Source: Myrmaecium sp. VS I D KN 1 | Lineage: Eukaryota; Ascomycota; Dothideomycetes; Valsariales; Valsariaceae | NCBI GenBank assembly: GCA_019775845.1 | Contig: JADQAV010000015.1 | Location: 1,178,001-1,242,000 of the forward strand | Reading direction: 5' to 3' | DNA length: 64,000 nt | Shown: positions 31,454 to 40,491 of the stretch, piece by piece | How the letters are laid out: each line of letters begins with the position of its first letter | How positions within the stretch are numbered: position 1 is the first letter of the stretch | Notes under the pieces: model-generated | The model's input: only the letters and a program-made list of their open reading frames with translations | What the model was told of the DNA's origin: nothing | The model's database searches: none | Position numbers and translations under genes: made by a program

Positions 31454-33529
31454 ATGCCTTCCACCGTCCTCGGGAAGAGAACTCGCGGCTCCGCCAACAC
31501 GCCCGGTAAACAATGCCCGACGACTCAGTCCCGCAGCCGGAAGCAGCGACTGACAGCCACATTAGCAGACTCACCCAGCTCCGTAACGACCCGGGCAGCC
31601 AAGCGACGCTCGCAATTCGTCGTGCTCGACAACAGCGAACAGGAGAACCCGTTCATCACGCGTCGGACCCCCAAACCTGCCTCGGTCCAGCATGGCGAGC
31701 ACACGGAGAAGGATGAATTGGCGGAGCAGTCGCCCATCATTCGGAGGAGCAAGTCACTCCGGTCCGCCGCGTCCGCATCGGCTTCACCGGCCGCCTCCAG
31801 GGCCGTTCTTTCCCCCGCCAAGATCAACGGCCACTTCCGCGCGAGCAAGCCTGTTCCGGCCCCGGATGCGAAGCCGCAGGTGTCGACTCCTCAGACGCCC
31901 AGGCATCGAGACGCCCTAGCCACCGTCGCCGTCACTCCTCGCCATCGTGTCATCGTCGCCGGGAAGCCGCTGACCCCGCGTACCCCCCGCACCCCGGCCA
32001 CCCCGCGTACCGCCGGCCCCTCCGTCTTCACCGACGCCCGTCAGCTCTTCACCCGCGGCGCCGCCCCGACCGCCCTCTTCGGTCGGGACAACGAGCGGAA
32101 GGAGCTCGCCGACTTCGTCTCCAGCCGCATTGGATCCCACCGGTCCGGCTCCATCTACGTCTCCGGTCCGCCAGGCACGGGCAAGAGTGCGTTCGTGGCC
32201 GAGACCGTCCGGGCCTTCGAAGACGACGACCAGGTGAAGAGGGCGTACATCAACTGCATGAGCGCCCAGAGCGAGAACGACGTCTACGTCCGACTCCTCG
32301 ACGAACTCACCGAAGAGGAGGTGCTCGTCGGCGACGAGATGGAGGTGCTCAAGAAGATGTTTATGCGTCGGGACTGCACCTACCTGGTCACCCTGGACGA
32401 GATCGACCACCTCCTGGAACTGGACCTCGAGCTCCTCTACAGTCTCTTCGAATGGTCTCTCATGCCTCGTTCCAGCCTCGTCCTCATCGGCATCGCCAAC
32501 GCCCTCGACTTCACCGATCGATTCCTCCCTCGCCTCAAGACGCGCGGTCTGAAACCGCACCTTCTCCCCTTCCTCCCGTACACCGCCGCTCAGATCGCCT
32601 CCGTGGTTACCTCCAAACTCCAAAGCCTTCTGCCCTCCACCGCCGCCAACCCGAAACACGTCCCCTTCATCCATCCCACCGCCATCCTCTTCCTCGCCAA
32701 GAAAGTCGCCTCGCACAGCGGCGATCTCCGCAAGACCTTCGACATCTGCCGTCGCGCCATCGACCTGATCGAGGCGGAAACCCGCGACAAGTACAACAAA
32801 GCAGCCGCGACCACCGAAATCACCCCGTCTCCCACGCCGAGTCCCACCAAAACCCCTCTGATCGAGAACATGAACCTCTCCTCGCCCACCAAGAAAGCCG
32901 GCGCCACCCCCTTGAAACCCCAGCAACAGCAGCAGCAGCAACCTCACCCCCCTTCGGATCCCCTCGCCACCCTCACCCCCGAGACGGCTCCCCGCGCCTC
33001 CATCGCCCACATGGCACGCATCACCGCCACCGTCTTCAGCAACGGCACCGCCCAACGTCTCGGCGCCCTCAACCTCCAACAAAAAGCCGTCCTCTGCGCC
33101 CTCGCCGCGCTCGAACAGAAGAAACGCACCGCCGCCGCCATCACCAGCCAACCCCCCTCATCCTCCTCCTTCCCCGGCACGCCCTCCAAGCACGCCGCCG
33201 CCGCCCCCACGATCCGTGAAATCTACGACGCCTACGCCACCCTCTGCACCCGCGACCACGCCCTGCACCCCCTCACCCCGACTGAGTTCCGCGACGTGGT
33301 CGGTAGCTTGGAGACGCTGAGCTTGCTTTCGGCGGTGGACGGGGGTGCTGGCCGCCTCGTTCAGATGGCGACCACGCCGAGCAAGCGCGGTCGCGGCGGC
33401 TTTGGCGTGCATGTCGTGGATGCTCGGCGCATTGCGAGTGTGGTTGGTGTGCACGAGTTGGTGGCGGCGTTGACGGGACCGGGGAGTGCGCTGTTGAAGG
33501 GGTGTTTGGTTGAGGAGGGGGTTTTGTAG
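31454..33529 (+). CDS. CDC6: DNA replication licensing factor Cdc6/Cdc18
   Basis: AAA+ ATPase that joins ORC at origins and loads MCM2-7 in G1, in the nucleus. Single exon, 691 residues. The N-terminus is basic with many CDK-type sites (LTPRTPRTPATPRT, STPQTPRHR, ADSPSS), fitting cell-cycle-controlled degradation. The AAA+ core begins with ALFGRDNERKEL; Walker A GPPGTGKSAF is near residue 238, Walker B is TLVLTLDEID-like (YLVTLDEIDHLL), and the sensor region is LVLIGIANALDFTDRFLPRL. HSGDLRKTFDICRRAIDL follows. A Gln-rich insert (around residue 490) separates the core from the winged-helix end (LGALNLQQKAVLCALAAL, then LTPTEFRDVVGSLETLSLL). The start is ATG 31454 (MPSTVLGKRTRGS); upstream codons lack family character. 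Confidence 0.93.
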   Translation: MPSTVLGKRTRGSANTPGKQCPTTQSRSRKQRLTATLADSPSSVTTRAAKRRSQFVVLDNSEQENPFITRRTPKPASVQHGEHTEKDELAEQSPIIRRSKSLRSAASASASPAASRAVLSPAKINGHFRASKPVPAPDAKPQVSTPQTPRHRDALATVAVTPRHRVIVAGKPLTPRTPRTPATPRTAGPSVFTDARQLFTRGAAPTALFGRDNERKELADFVSSRIGSHRSGSIYVSGPPGTGKSAFVAETVRAFEDDDQVKRAYINCMSAQSENDVYVRLLDELTEEEVLVGDEMEVLKKMFMRRDCTYLVTLDEIDHLLELDLELLYSLFEWSLMPRSSLVLIGIANALDFTDRFLPRLKTRGLKPHLLPFLPYTAAQIASVVTSKLQSLLPSTAANPKHVPFIHPTAILFLAKKVASHSGDLRKTFDICRRAIDLIEAETRDKYNKAAATTEITPSPTPSPTKTPLIENMNLSSPTKKAGATPLKPQQQQQQQPHPPSDPLATLTPETAPRASIAHMARITATVFSNGTAQRLGALNLQQKAVLCALAALEQKKRTAAAITSQPPSSSSFPGTPSKHAAAAPTIREIYDAYATLCTRDHALHPLTPTEFRDVVGSLETLSLLSAVDGGAGRLVQMATTPSKRGRGGFGVHVVDARRIASVVGVHELVAALTGPGSALLKGCLVEEGVL

Positions 33530-34430
33530 AGGGAGAGAGGGGTATGGTTGGTTTTGGTTGATTGGACGTGGGTGAATATGCTTGGTCCTTCTCTGCTTTT
33601 GTATTCTTCTTCTTTCTTCTGTACGATACCGCCCGTTCCCTCCGGTCCTTCGGAACGAGGCTGCTGCGTTTTGTATTCTTTTTTGGTTTTCTCTTTCTTT
33701 TTGGTGTCATTGGGGAGCATTTGTTGGTTTGTTCCTATTGGCGTTTGTTACGGAAGAGCGTGCGTTTCTTGGGATGCATGCATGCATGAATGAATAGAAG
33801 GGAACTGTAGAGATGAGAGATGAGCGGGTTGACTGAGAACCTGCTGCCTGTGTACTTATGTAGTATTATTAGTAGAGGAAGGGGTAGAGATCGTATACAT
33901 TAGTACACGGCGCGGAAAAACTGCGATGTAATGTGATGCGATGTGATGTATGACTGTTGCGGGACGCCTTCAAGGTTTTCGTGTTATTCAATTACCTCTC
34001 TGCCGAGTGTGCTTCCGCTGATTGTTCTGTTCGTTCTGTTTCTGTTCGGCGATGTCATCCTCCTGCTCTCCCTCCCTCCCTCCAGCCTATCCCAATCCGT
34101 TTCATGCCATTTTTGGTGGGGAAGAGAAAAGAGGGGGGGACACATCACCACGAGCTTTCCAAAAAGAAAGAAGAAAACGTTGATGTTCATCATTTCATTT
34201 GCAAGAAAACAAACAGGTTCGTACGGAAGGTTTTGAGGGATTGCCCGTTTGCCTCCCTCCCTCCTTCCCTCCTTCTCTCTTTCGGTTCGTTCTATGTGTA
34301 TGCGCGAACCACATCTCACCCCATCCCGTCCCGTCCCGTCCATTCGTTCGTTGATCCTTCCTATCGTGAACCCAAGCGCAGTTCTGTCCTCCCTCCACCT
34401 CTTGCCCTGCTTCTTCGGCCTCCGCCTCGC
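33530..34430. other. intergenic between convergent CDC6 and PRE1
   Basis: 3' flanks of both genes, TTCTT-rich after CDC6. I see no gene and no conserved structure. Confidence 0.6.
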
Positions 34431-35280
34431 TCAAGGCGCCTTGACCGGCGCGTCGTCCTCGTACGGCTCCTCCCGAACGCCGTCCTTGGTGACAACCTTA
34501 ACGAGAACGCCCTTGAAGTCGATGGGCAGACGGCGCTTGAGCTCGTCCGTGCAGAGGCGAAGGATCTTCATGCCGTGCTCGAAGTCGATGTCGGGGTGGT
34601 GGTGCTTGTCGAGGATGGAGAGGCAGTAGTATCTTGGTGGTGTGTTAGCGTTTGTTCCGGAGGAAGTGCAGGTAGGAAGGGAGAGAAAACATACTGTGCG
34701 TAGCCGTGCGCGGCGTAAGGCACCTTGGCCAGAGCGGCGAGGTAGTCGCACCAGTACAGCGACGGCTTCTCCGTGATGGTGTCGTAGCCCCCGAGCAGGA
34801 GATTGACGGTGTAGGGCCGTTGGGAACGGAGCGAGCGGGCCAGCTCGCCGCGGACGAACTCGGCCGTGGCGGCGGGGGAGAGGTCCATGCCGTTGCGCAT
34901 GGAGTAGAGCTGCGCGTTGGCTTGGATGTACTCGGCGAATTGCACTGCGCGGGGTTGAAGAACGTCAGCATCATTCCTGCATTTTCATCCATGAACAGCT
35001 TGGGAGCGGTTCATCTGCCGCCGGTGTGTGACCACGGCGGTCCTGATGTGCTATGGGAGGGCGATCGTACCGGTGTCACCAGCTTCTCCAGTAAACGCCA
35101 TCAGCGAGTGCTTGTTCAGTACTCGTGTCTTGTCATCGGAAGCCTTGAGGATGGTCGCGCCGCGCATGGCAGCCTTGGAAGCGGCGATTATGGTGAAGTC
35201 CTTGCCTGTGATGCCTAGTAAGACCTCCCTGGAGCGGCGTTAGCAGCTGTATCAAGAAGCTGAAGCGGTTTGGCTTACAT
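34431..35280 (-). CDS. PRE1: 20S proteasome subunit beta type-4 (Pre1), start codon split by an intron
   Basis: Non-catalytic beta subunit of the 20S proteasome core. 203 residues from four exons: 35279-35280 (only the bases AT), 35071-35228, 34695-34944 and 34431-34632. Introns are 50, 126 and 62 bp. The first donor is AT|GTAAGC and its acceptor follows a GCTAACG branch site, so the initiator ATG forms only after splicing (AT + G). The unspliced ATG is followed directly by TAA. The protein reads [90 protein letters not shown] and [13 protein letters not shown], aligning closely with yeast Pre1. The third intron uses an AAG acceptor. PRE1 is divergent from RRP9 across about 300 bp. Confidence 0.94.
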
Positions 35281-35586
35281 GATGACGGTTGTGTGAAGGG
35301 TATCTGGAGTGTACGAGGGAGAACGGAAGAAGAAGGGCGAGGCGGTGATGTATGTAGGTATTGTTGGATAGCTAGGTAGCTAGGTAGTCGTAGGTGAGGT
35401 AGGTGCCTGAGGTCAGCTCCCCATCGGCGGTTGCAGATAATCCGAATGCCGATGACCCCGGAATGCCTCGCCCAATTTTTTTGTGGAACGGCCATACCTG
35501 CTTTCAAAGGCCCTCAACAGTGCTCACTTGCTCAGCGAACGATCCGACGCTCGTTCCCCAGGATCTCATAGCTGCATCCCGGCGCT
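35281..35586. promoter_or_regulatory. compact divergent promoter PRE1 / RRP9
   Basis: 306 bp separate the PRE1 start (-) from the RRP9 start (+). It contains repeated TAGGTAG-like sequence (35355-35405). I do not see a clear PACE-like proteasome element. Confidence 0.6.
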
Positions 35587-37401
35587 ATGTCCTCGTTCTT
35601 CACCACGCCAGCGTCGCAGCGTAAGAGGAAGCGACCGGAAGCCGCCTCCGCGGATGCTGGAACCAAAAAACGGAACACCGCCGGCGGCGCCGCATCGAGA
35701 GCGCAGAATGGCTCACGGGCGAGAAAAGAGAGGGAGGATTCCATAAGCAGTGGCGAATCGGAGGATGAGGATGCCAGGGTGGAGGATCCCATGCAAGAGG
35801 AGGAGGAAAGCTCGGGCGACGAGGACGAGACGGCCGCCGAGCGTCGATTGAAGCTCGCTGAACGATACCTGCAGAACATCCGCGAGGAAGTTGACGAGGC
35901 GGGTTTCGACGCCGCCGAGATCGACCGGGACCTCATCGCGGAGCGGCTGAAGGAGGACGTGGCGGAGGGCAAGGGCAAGATCTACCGGCACATCGCCGCC
36001 GACCTCGACTTCGAGAACGCGACGCAGTGCTTCTTCCGCGCGGACCAGCAGGCCGTCACCGGCGTCGCCACGTGCGACCCGTACGCGTACACGGTGTCCA
36101 AGGACATGAGCATCATCAAGTGGGAGCTGGCGGTGCCGCCGCATGCGGCCGCACCGGAGGACGGACCCCGACCGACCAACATCTCGCCCCGTCGGAAACC
36201 CAAGAAGTTGGCGTGGGTGCGTGGGAACCGCCACCGCAGCCAGGATCCTAAGTACGTCGGCCATGTCGGACCCATCCTCTGCGTGGCCGCGAGCGAGGAC
36301 GGCAAGTTCGTGGCGACCGGCGGCGCGGACAATCGGCTCGTGATCTGGAATTCCGAAGGAACGGGTTTGAAAGCGATTAAGGTCTTCTACCAACACCGTG
36401 GTGCCGTGACCGCCTTGGCTTTCCGGAGGGGCACCAACCAGCTCTTTAGCGCAAGCACGGATCGGACGGTCAAGACGTGGAGCTTGAACGAGCTGGGCTA
36501 CGTGGAGACGCTGTTCGGCCACCAGGATAGCGTGGTGGACGTGGCCGCGCTTGGGGAGGAGAAGTGCGTGAGTGTGGGCTCGCGCGACCGAACGGCACGG
36601 CTGTGGAAGGTGGTGGAGGAGAGCCAGCTGGTGTTCCGCGGCGGAGGGGTGGCGAAGAGCAGCAAGAAGGAGCGGGGAAGCAAGGACAAGGCGCAGCACA
36701 CGCAGGGGGAAACGGAGGGGGAGGAGCTGCGCTACGCGGAGGGCTCGATCGACTGCATCACCCAGCTCTCCCACACCACCTTCCTGACCGGCTCCGACAA
36801 CGGCTCCCTCTCGCTCTGGTCGGCGCACAAGAAGAAGCCGCTGACGGCGGTGCCGGTCGCGCACGGCACCGACCCGCCGCCCCGGCCCGAGGACCTCTCC
36901 GCCGACGCGGACGCCTGCGCCAAGTACGAACGCGGCGAGCTGCGCCGAGGCGACCCCCAGCCCCGCTGGATCACCGCCCTCGCCGGCGTCCCCTTCACCG
37001 ACCTCGCCGTTAGCACCTCCTGGGATGGCTGGGTGAGGGTGTGGCGGGTCGACGAGACGGGCCGCGGCGCGCTCGAGCCCGTTGGCGTGGTCGGCCGGTT
37101 GCCGTTACCGCCCGTGCGGGCGGAGGAGAAAAAGGAGGATGGAGCGGCTGACCGGGACGACGAGAAACCTAGGGGCCCTGTGCGCGGCGTCATTAATGAC
37201 GTCGCTGTCTTTGAGCGCGGCGACCGCGGCCGGCATGGCCTCTGCGTTGTTGTCGCTGTGGGCACTGAACACCGTCTTGGTCGCTGGGTCCGTCGCCCGG
37301 ATGGCCGCAATGGCGCTGTTGTTTTTGAGGTCCCGCGCAAGCGTGATGCGAAGGATGTTGATGATTCGGAGGCTGAGGGTGAGGGGGAGGGGGAGGAATG
37401 A
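35587..37401 (+). CDS. RRP9: U3 snoRNP protein Rrp9 (U3-55K), WD40 repeats
   Basis: WD40 protein of the U3 snoRNP, needed for 18S pre-rRNA processing in the nucleolus. Single exon, 604 residues. The N-terminus is basic and acidic (RKRKRPEAASADAGTKKR, then EDEDARVEDPMQEEEESSGD). It is followed by the family signature AERRLKLAERYLQNIREEVD, EIDRDLIAERLKEDVAE and GKIYRHIAADLDF. Seven or so WD repeats follow: AVTGVATCDPYAYTVSKDMS with IIKWEL; GHVGPILCVAASEDGKFVAT with DNRLVIWN; HRGAVTALAFRRG with STDRTVKTW; GHQDSVVDVAALGEEKCVSV with RDRTARLWKV; IDCITQLSHTTFLTGSDNG with LSLWSAHKKKP; WITALAGVPFTDLAVSTSWD with WVRVW; and a last one before HRLGRWVRR. An Arg/Lys/Gln-rich insert sits between repeats 4 and 5. 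Confidence 0.93.
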   Translation: MSSFFTTPASQRKRKRPEAASADAGTKKRNTAGGAASRAQNGSRARKEREDSISSGESEDEDARVEDPMQEEEESSGDEDETAAERRLKLAERYLQNIREEVDEAGFDAAEIDRDLIAERLKEDVAEGKGKIYRHIAADLDFENATQCFFRADQQAVTGVATCDPYAYTVSKDMSIIKWELAVPPHAAAPEDGPRPTNISPRRKPKKLAWVRGNRHRSQDPKYVGHVGPILCVAASEDGKFVATGGADNRLVIWNSEGTGLKAIKVFYQHRGAVTALAFRRGTNQLFSASTDRTVKTWSLNELGYVETLFGHQDSVVDVAALGEEKCVSVGSRDRTARLWKVVEESQLVFRGGGVAKSSKKERGSKDKAQHTQGETEGEELRYAEGSIDCITQLSHTTFLTGSDNGSLSLWSAHKKKPLTAVPVAHGTDPPPRPEDLSADADACAKYERGELRRGDPQPRWITALAGVPFTDLAVSTSWDGWVRVWRVDETGRGALEPVGVVGRLPLPPVRAEEKKEDGAADRDDEKPRGPVRGVINDVAVFERGDRGRHGLCVVVAVGTEHRLGRWVRRPDGRNGAVVFEVPRKRDAKDVDDSEAEGEGEGEE

Positions 37402-38002
37402 GGTGTTGACGGATTGGGTGGAGGGGAGGGGAGGGGAGGGGAGGGGTTCTTTTCTCTTTTCGAAGGCGAATGAATGGGTGTCGCCGTCCTCACGCATTGT
37501 ATAGTGTATAGTATCAAGAAAAGGGAAAGGGGTGTGGACAGGAGAGACTCTCCGATCAAAAGTCGGTTGGGAGCGGATTCGGGTTCGGGTGCGGGTTTTG
37601 TAGCTGATCGACTTCACAATGTCTTTTTTAGTATCATCGAGCATGGCGGGCGTTCTTCTTGAGATCCTTTGTCCTTTTGTCTCTTTCTCTCTCCCTTGGT
37701 TGCTTTTGTGAGGTTTGTAACATAGCGAGAGTGAGGGAGAAAAAGAAACATCGCTTTACAAGCTGCAAAACTTTCCCTTTTTGCTTTCGTGCACAGACAG
37801 ACAGATCAAAGCAAAGCAGAGCATATTGGTATCATCTTGGAAAACACAAAAACGTATATACATGATTGAATCCGTCTTAGCAGTTACGATGGGGTCAGAA
37901 TCTCGGAAGATCGGATAGTTTTGTGATCTTTCCCGGAGCTAGTACCGTTACGATATCGTCCTCCCACTCGTCGACATCTCCCCCTCGAGTAATGCCGCAA
38001 GC
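37402..38002. other. intergenic between convergent RRP9 and CDC43
   Basis: 3' flanks. A G-rich repeat lies 22 bp after the RRP9 stop. Otherwise TTCTT- and A-rich sequence with no gene. Confidence 0.6.
37423..37446 (+). repeat. five GGGG runs separated by single A (G-quadruplex motif)
   Basis: Five G4 tracts with one-base loops, immediately 3' of RRP9, sense strand. The last codons of RRP9 (Gly-Glu repeat) extend the G-rich stretch upstream to about 37370. Confidence 0.9.
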
Positions 38003-39394
38003 TCACGAGGCCGAACCGACAATCTCTCTCCGCCAGGAAAGTCCCTCGAGCCACTCCTTCGCATCCCGGCTGAAGCAGAGCGGGGCATCGAAGCGCTTCA
38101 GGCCGGGCTCGCTGAGGATGGCCAGGGCGGCGAGGCCGAGGTAGCTGTGGTAGATATCCGGGGGGTCGCCGGGAAGCTTGCCGAAGCCGCCGACGAGGTG
38201 CTGGGTGCGGTCGAGGAGGTAGCGGCGGGCGGCGGGCCCGTCGACGACGGCAGTGGCGGTTTGGCCGAGTGCGTCGAGGGAGCCGAGCGTCCAGAAGGCG
38301 TAGCAGGTGTCGGCGATCTTGTTGCACCGGCCGTTGAAGCCGGCCCAGCGGAGGGCGAAGCGGGAGGTCGGCGCGGCGGCGATGGAGGCCTTGGCGTTGG
38401 CGGAGAGGGGTGCGGAGGGGGCGACGAAGGTGTGGGCGTCGTGGCAGGTGGCGGGGGTGTCGGTCTCGTCGGAGGCGGTGTCGAAGGAGTCGTCGGCGGA
38501 GAGGGTGGCGGTTTGGCGGCTGGCGAGCCAGTGGAGGGTGAGGGAGGGGTTTTGGAGCGCGGTCAGCTTGCGAGCTTGTTCGTCCCGCGGTTTGCGGCAG
38601 AAGGGAGGTGGGAGGCGGTCGATGAAGGAGAGGAGGCTAAGGGCGCAATAGGTGTAGCCGGCGTGCGGCTCGTGATAGGGTGCTTCTGATATACCACCGT
38701 CGTAGGTCTAGGGTTTCAGGGTTAGCCATTGGACGGTAGTCACCGGGTGACGCCTGGAACAGACCTCCGAGCTTCTGACACATCGCACCAGACCGTCCAC
38801 GTCGATGTCCGGCACGCCGTCCACCGGCCCTTCCACGTCTCCTCGCAGCATCCACCGGATCGCCGTCGCGCAGTACCCGAAGCGCGGGTCCTGTCCCCCT
38901 TCGATCTTGCCATGCTCGCCCAGGGTCTCGCCGAAGCTGCCGTCCGGCCGTTGCATCCGCGTCAGCCAGCGGAGACAGTCTTTCCTCCTCACCCGGCCCA
39001 AATCGTCGCCCAGGATGACCAGGATGGAGAGGGCGAAGTAGGTCGCGGGTACGCTGGCCGGATCCCATGCCTGATTGTGCTCGTTGGCGCGCTCGCCCAG
39101 GTCGGTCGCGGGGGCGCCCCGGAAGCCGCCGGCAGGGTGCTGGCAACGGTAGACCCAGTCGACGTAGCCCTCGCGCTCGTCGGCGGTGGTGCCGGTGTGA
39201 AGGGCGTCCAGCACGTCCAGGGCGGAGACGATGAAGAAGGCCAGCATCATGCGGTTCAGGTCGTTGGAGGTGTAGTAGGTGGGCAGGTAGGTCTTCAAGC
39301 AGCGTTTCCAGTAGGTGACATGCTTGGCCGTCTTCAGCTTACTCTCGTCGCCGGCGACGGGAGGCAGGGCGGGGGAGGGGTCGGTCGAGGTCAT
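38003..39394 (-). CDS. CDC43: geranylgeranyltransferase type I beta subunit (Cdc43)
   Basis: Beta subunit of GGTase-I, which attaches geranylgeranyl to CAAX proteins such as Rho1 and Cdc42 in the cytosol. 444 residues from two exons, 38765-39394 and 38003-38707. The 57-bp intron has an uncommon donor, GTCTGT, branch GCTAACC and acceptor CCCTAG. Exon 1 has YWKRCLKTYLPTYYTSNDLN, YVDWVYRCQHPAGGFRGAP, SVPATYFALSILVILGDDL and CLRWLTRMQRPDGSFGE. Exon 2 starts TYDGGISEAPYHEPHAGYTY and contains the zinc ligands Asp and Cys in NKIADTCYAFWTLGSL and the His in DIYHSYLGLAALAIL. Length and motifs are normal. It is divergent from an F-BAR/RhoGAP gene. Confidence 0.92.
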
Positions 39395-40491
39395 GAGGGA
39401 GGAGGAGGTCGAGGATGAGGATGTACTCGAGGTACTCGATGTACGACGGTACTGTTATTGAGGTGGATGAGGCAGGCCGGGAAGTTCATGTGTTCACAGT
39501 ACGATGGCCATGCCGCCGCGTCGGAGGAGAAGATGAGTAGTCGTAGGTAAAAAGTAGGTAAATTAAGGGAGTCGGGTAAAGGTGGGCATGCAGTGTTCTT
39601 CCCCCGGCGCTGGACGATGACGGGGACACTTTTGGGTCGGATCGTCCCCCCAACGGCCTCCACCGAAAGTCCCTGGGCCGCTGTGCTACAATAATAGTAG
39701 TTCATCTACAACGCCCGTACATACAGTAAGTATGTTTTACATACATTGATATGTACTAGGTACCTAGTGAACATGATTACCATTTGATGACTACCTCGAA
39801 ATAATGACTCGGATATTCTTTTCTGATACTTATGGTAATTACTCAACCGGTACCAGTAAATATCGAACCTTTGGAATGATACGCGATTGCGTGCCGATGG
39901 CTCCGATGCCTTAAGGCCGGCCCCGACGTGCAAGGGCCACCCCGGATTCGCCGAACCTGAAACGCGCAAACTCGCGCCAAGTGCTGTCAAACGGGGACTT
40001 TTTCAGGTGTTCAGGTGTCCAGGCGCCCAGGCATCCCACTAACCTGCATCCTTCCCATTGTCCACCTGCGCCCCGTCCCCGTTCCCTTCAGCCCTCCCCG
40101 ATCCTCTCGCGACACCAAACCACCTGCCCTCCTGCTGCTGTTCTGCTTCCGCTGCACTGCTGACCCTTGAACGGTCTTGTCCTCCCTCCTCGCGGCCCTC
40201 TCTCTCTCCTTTCCTCTCGCAACATCGCCGCCCACGGCCGCTCCTCCGCACGACCTCCCCCCAGCTCTTTACGAAGTTTACGACTGCTTTCGCTAGCCGC
40301 TCTCTTATAGCCCAGCCCCTTCACCACTCCGGTTTCAGTCGCACCTCGTCTTCTGGTTCCTCATCGGCTTGTTTCACAGCTGGTGTCTTCGACGACCTTC
40401 CACGACACCGACATCTACCGTATAACCTGCCATCGATCTTCACCCTGGGGCAACATCTCGTATAGACTCAGTACCGCGACGCCTCGGCAAC
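39395..40491. promoter_or_regulatory. divergent promoter region CDC43 / F-BAR RhoGAP gene
   Basis: 1.1 kb shared upstream region: AT-rich core around 39700-39860, CT-rich leader toward the + strand gene (40060-40490). Short repeats (GAGGTACTCGAGGTACTCGA near 39423, CAGGTGTTCAGGTGTCCAGG near 40004) are visible. No gene seen. Confidence 0.5.

Noticed and set aside
31916-33151. 411-codon minus-strand frame opposite CDC6
   Set aside because: Gly/Glu/Val shadow of CDC6.
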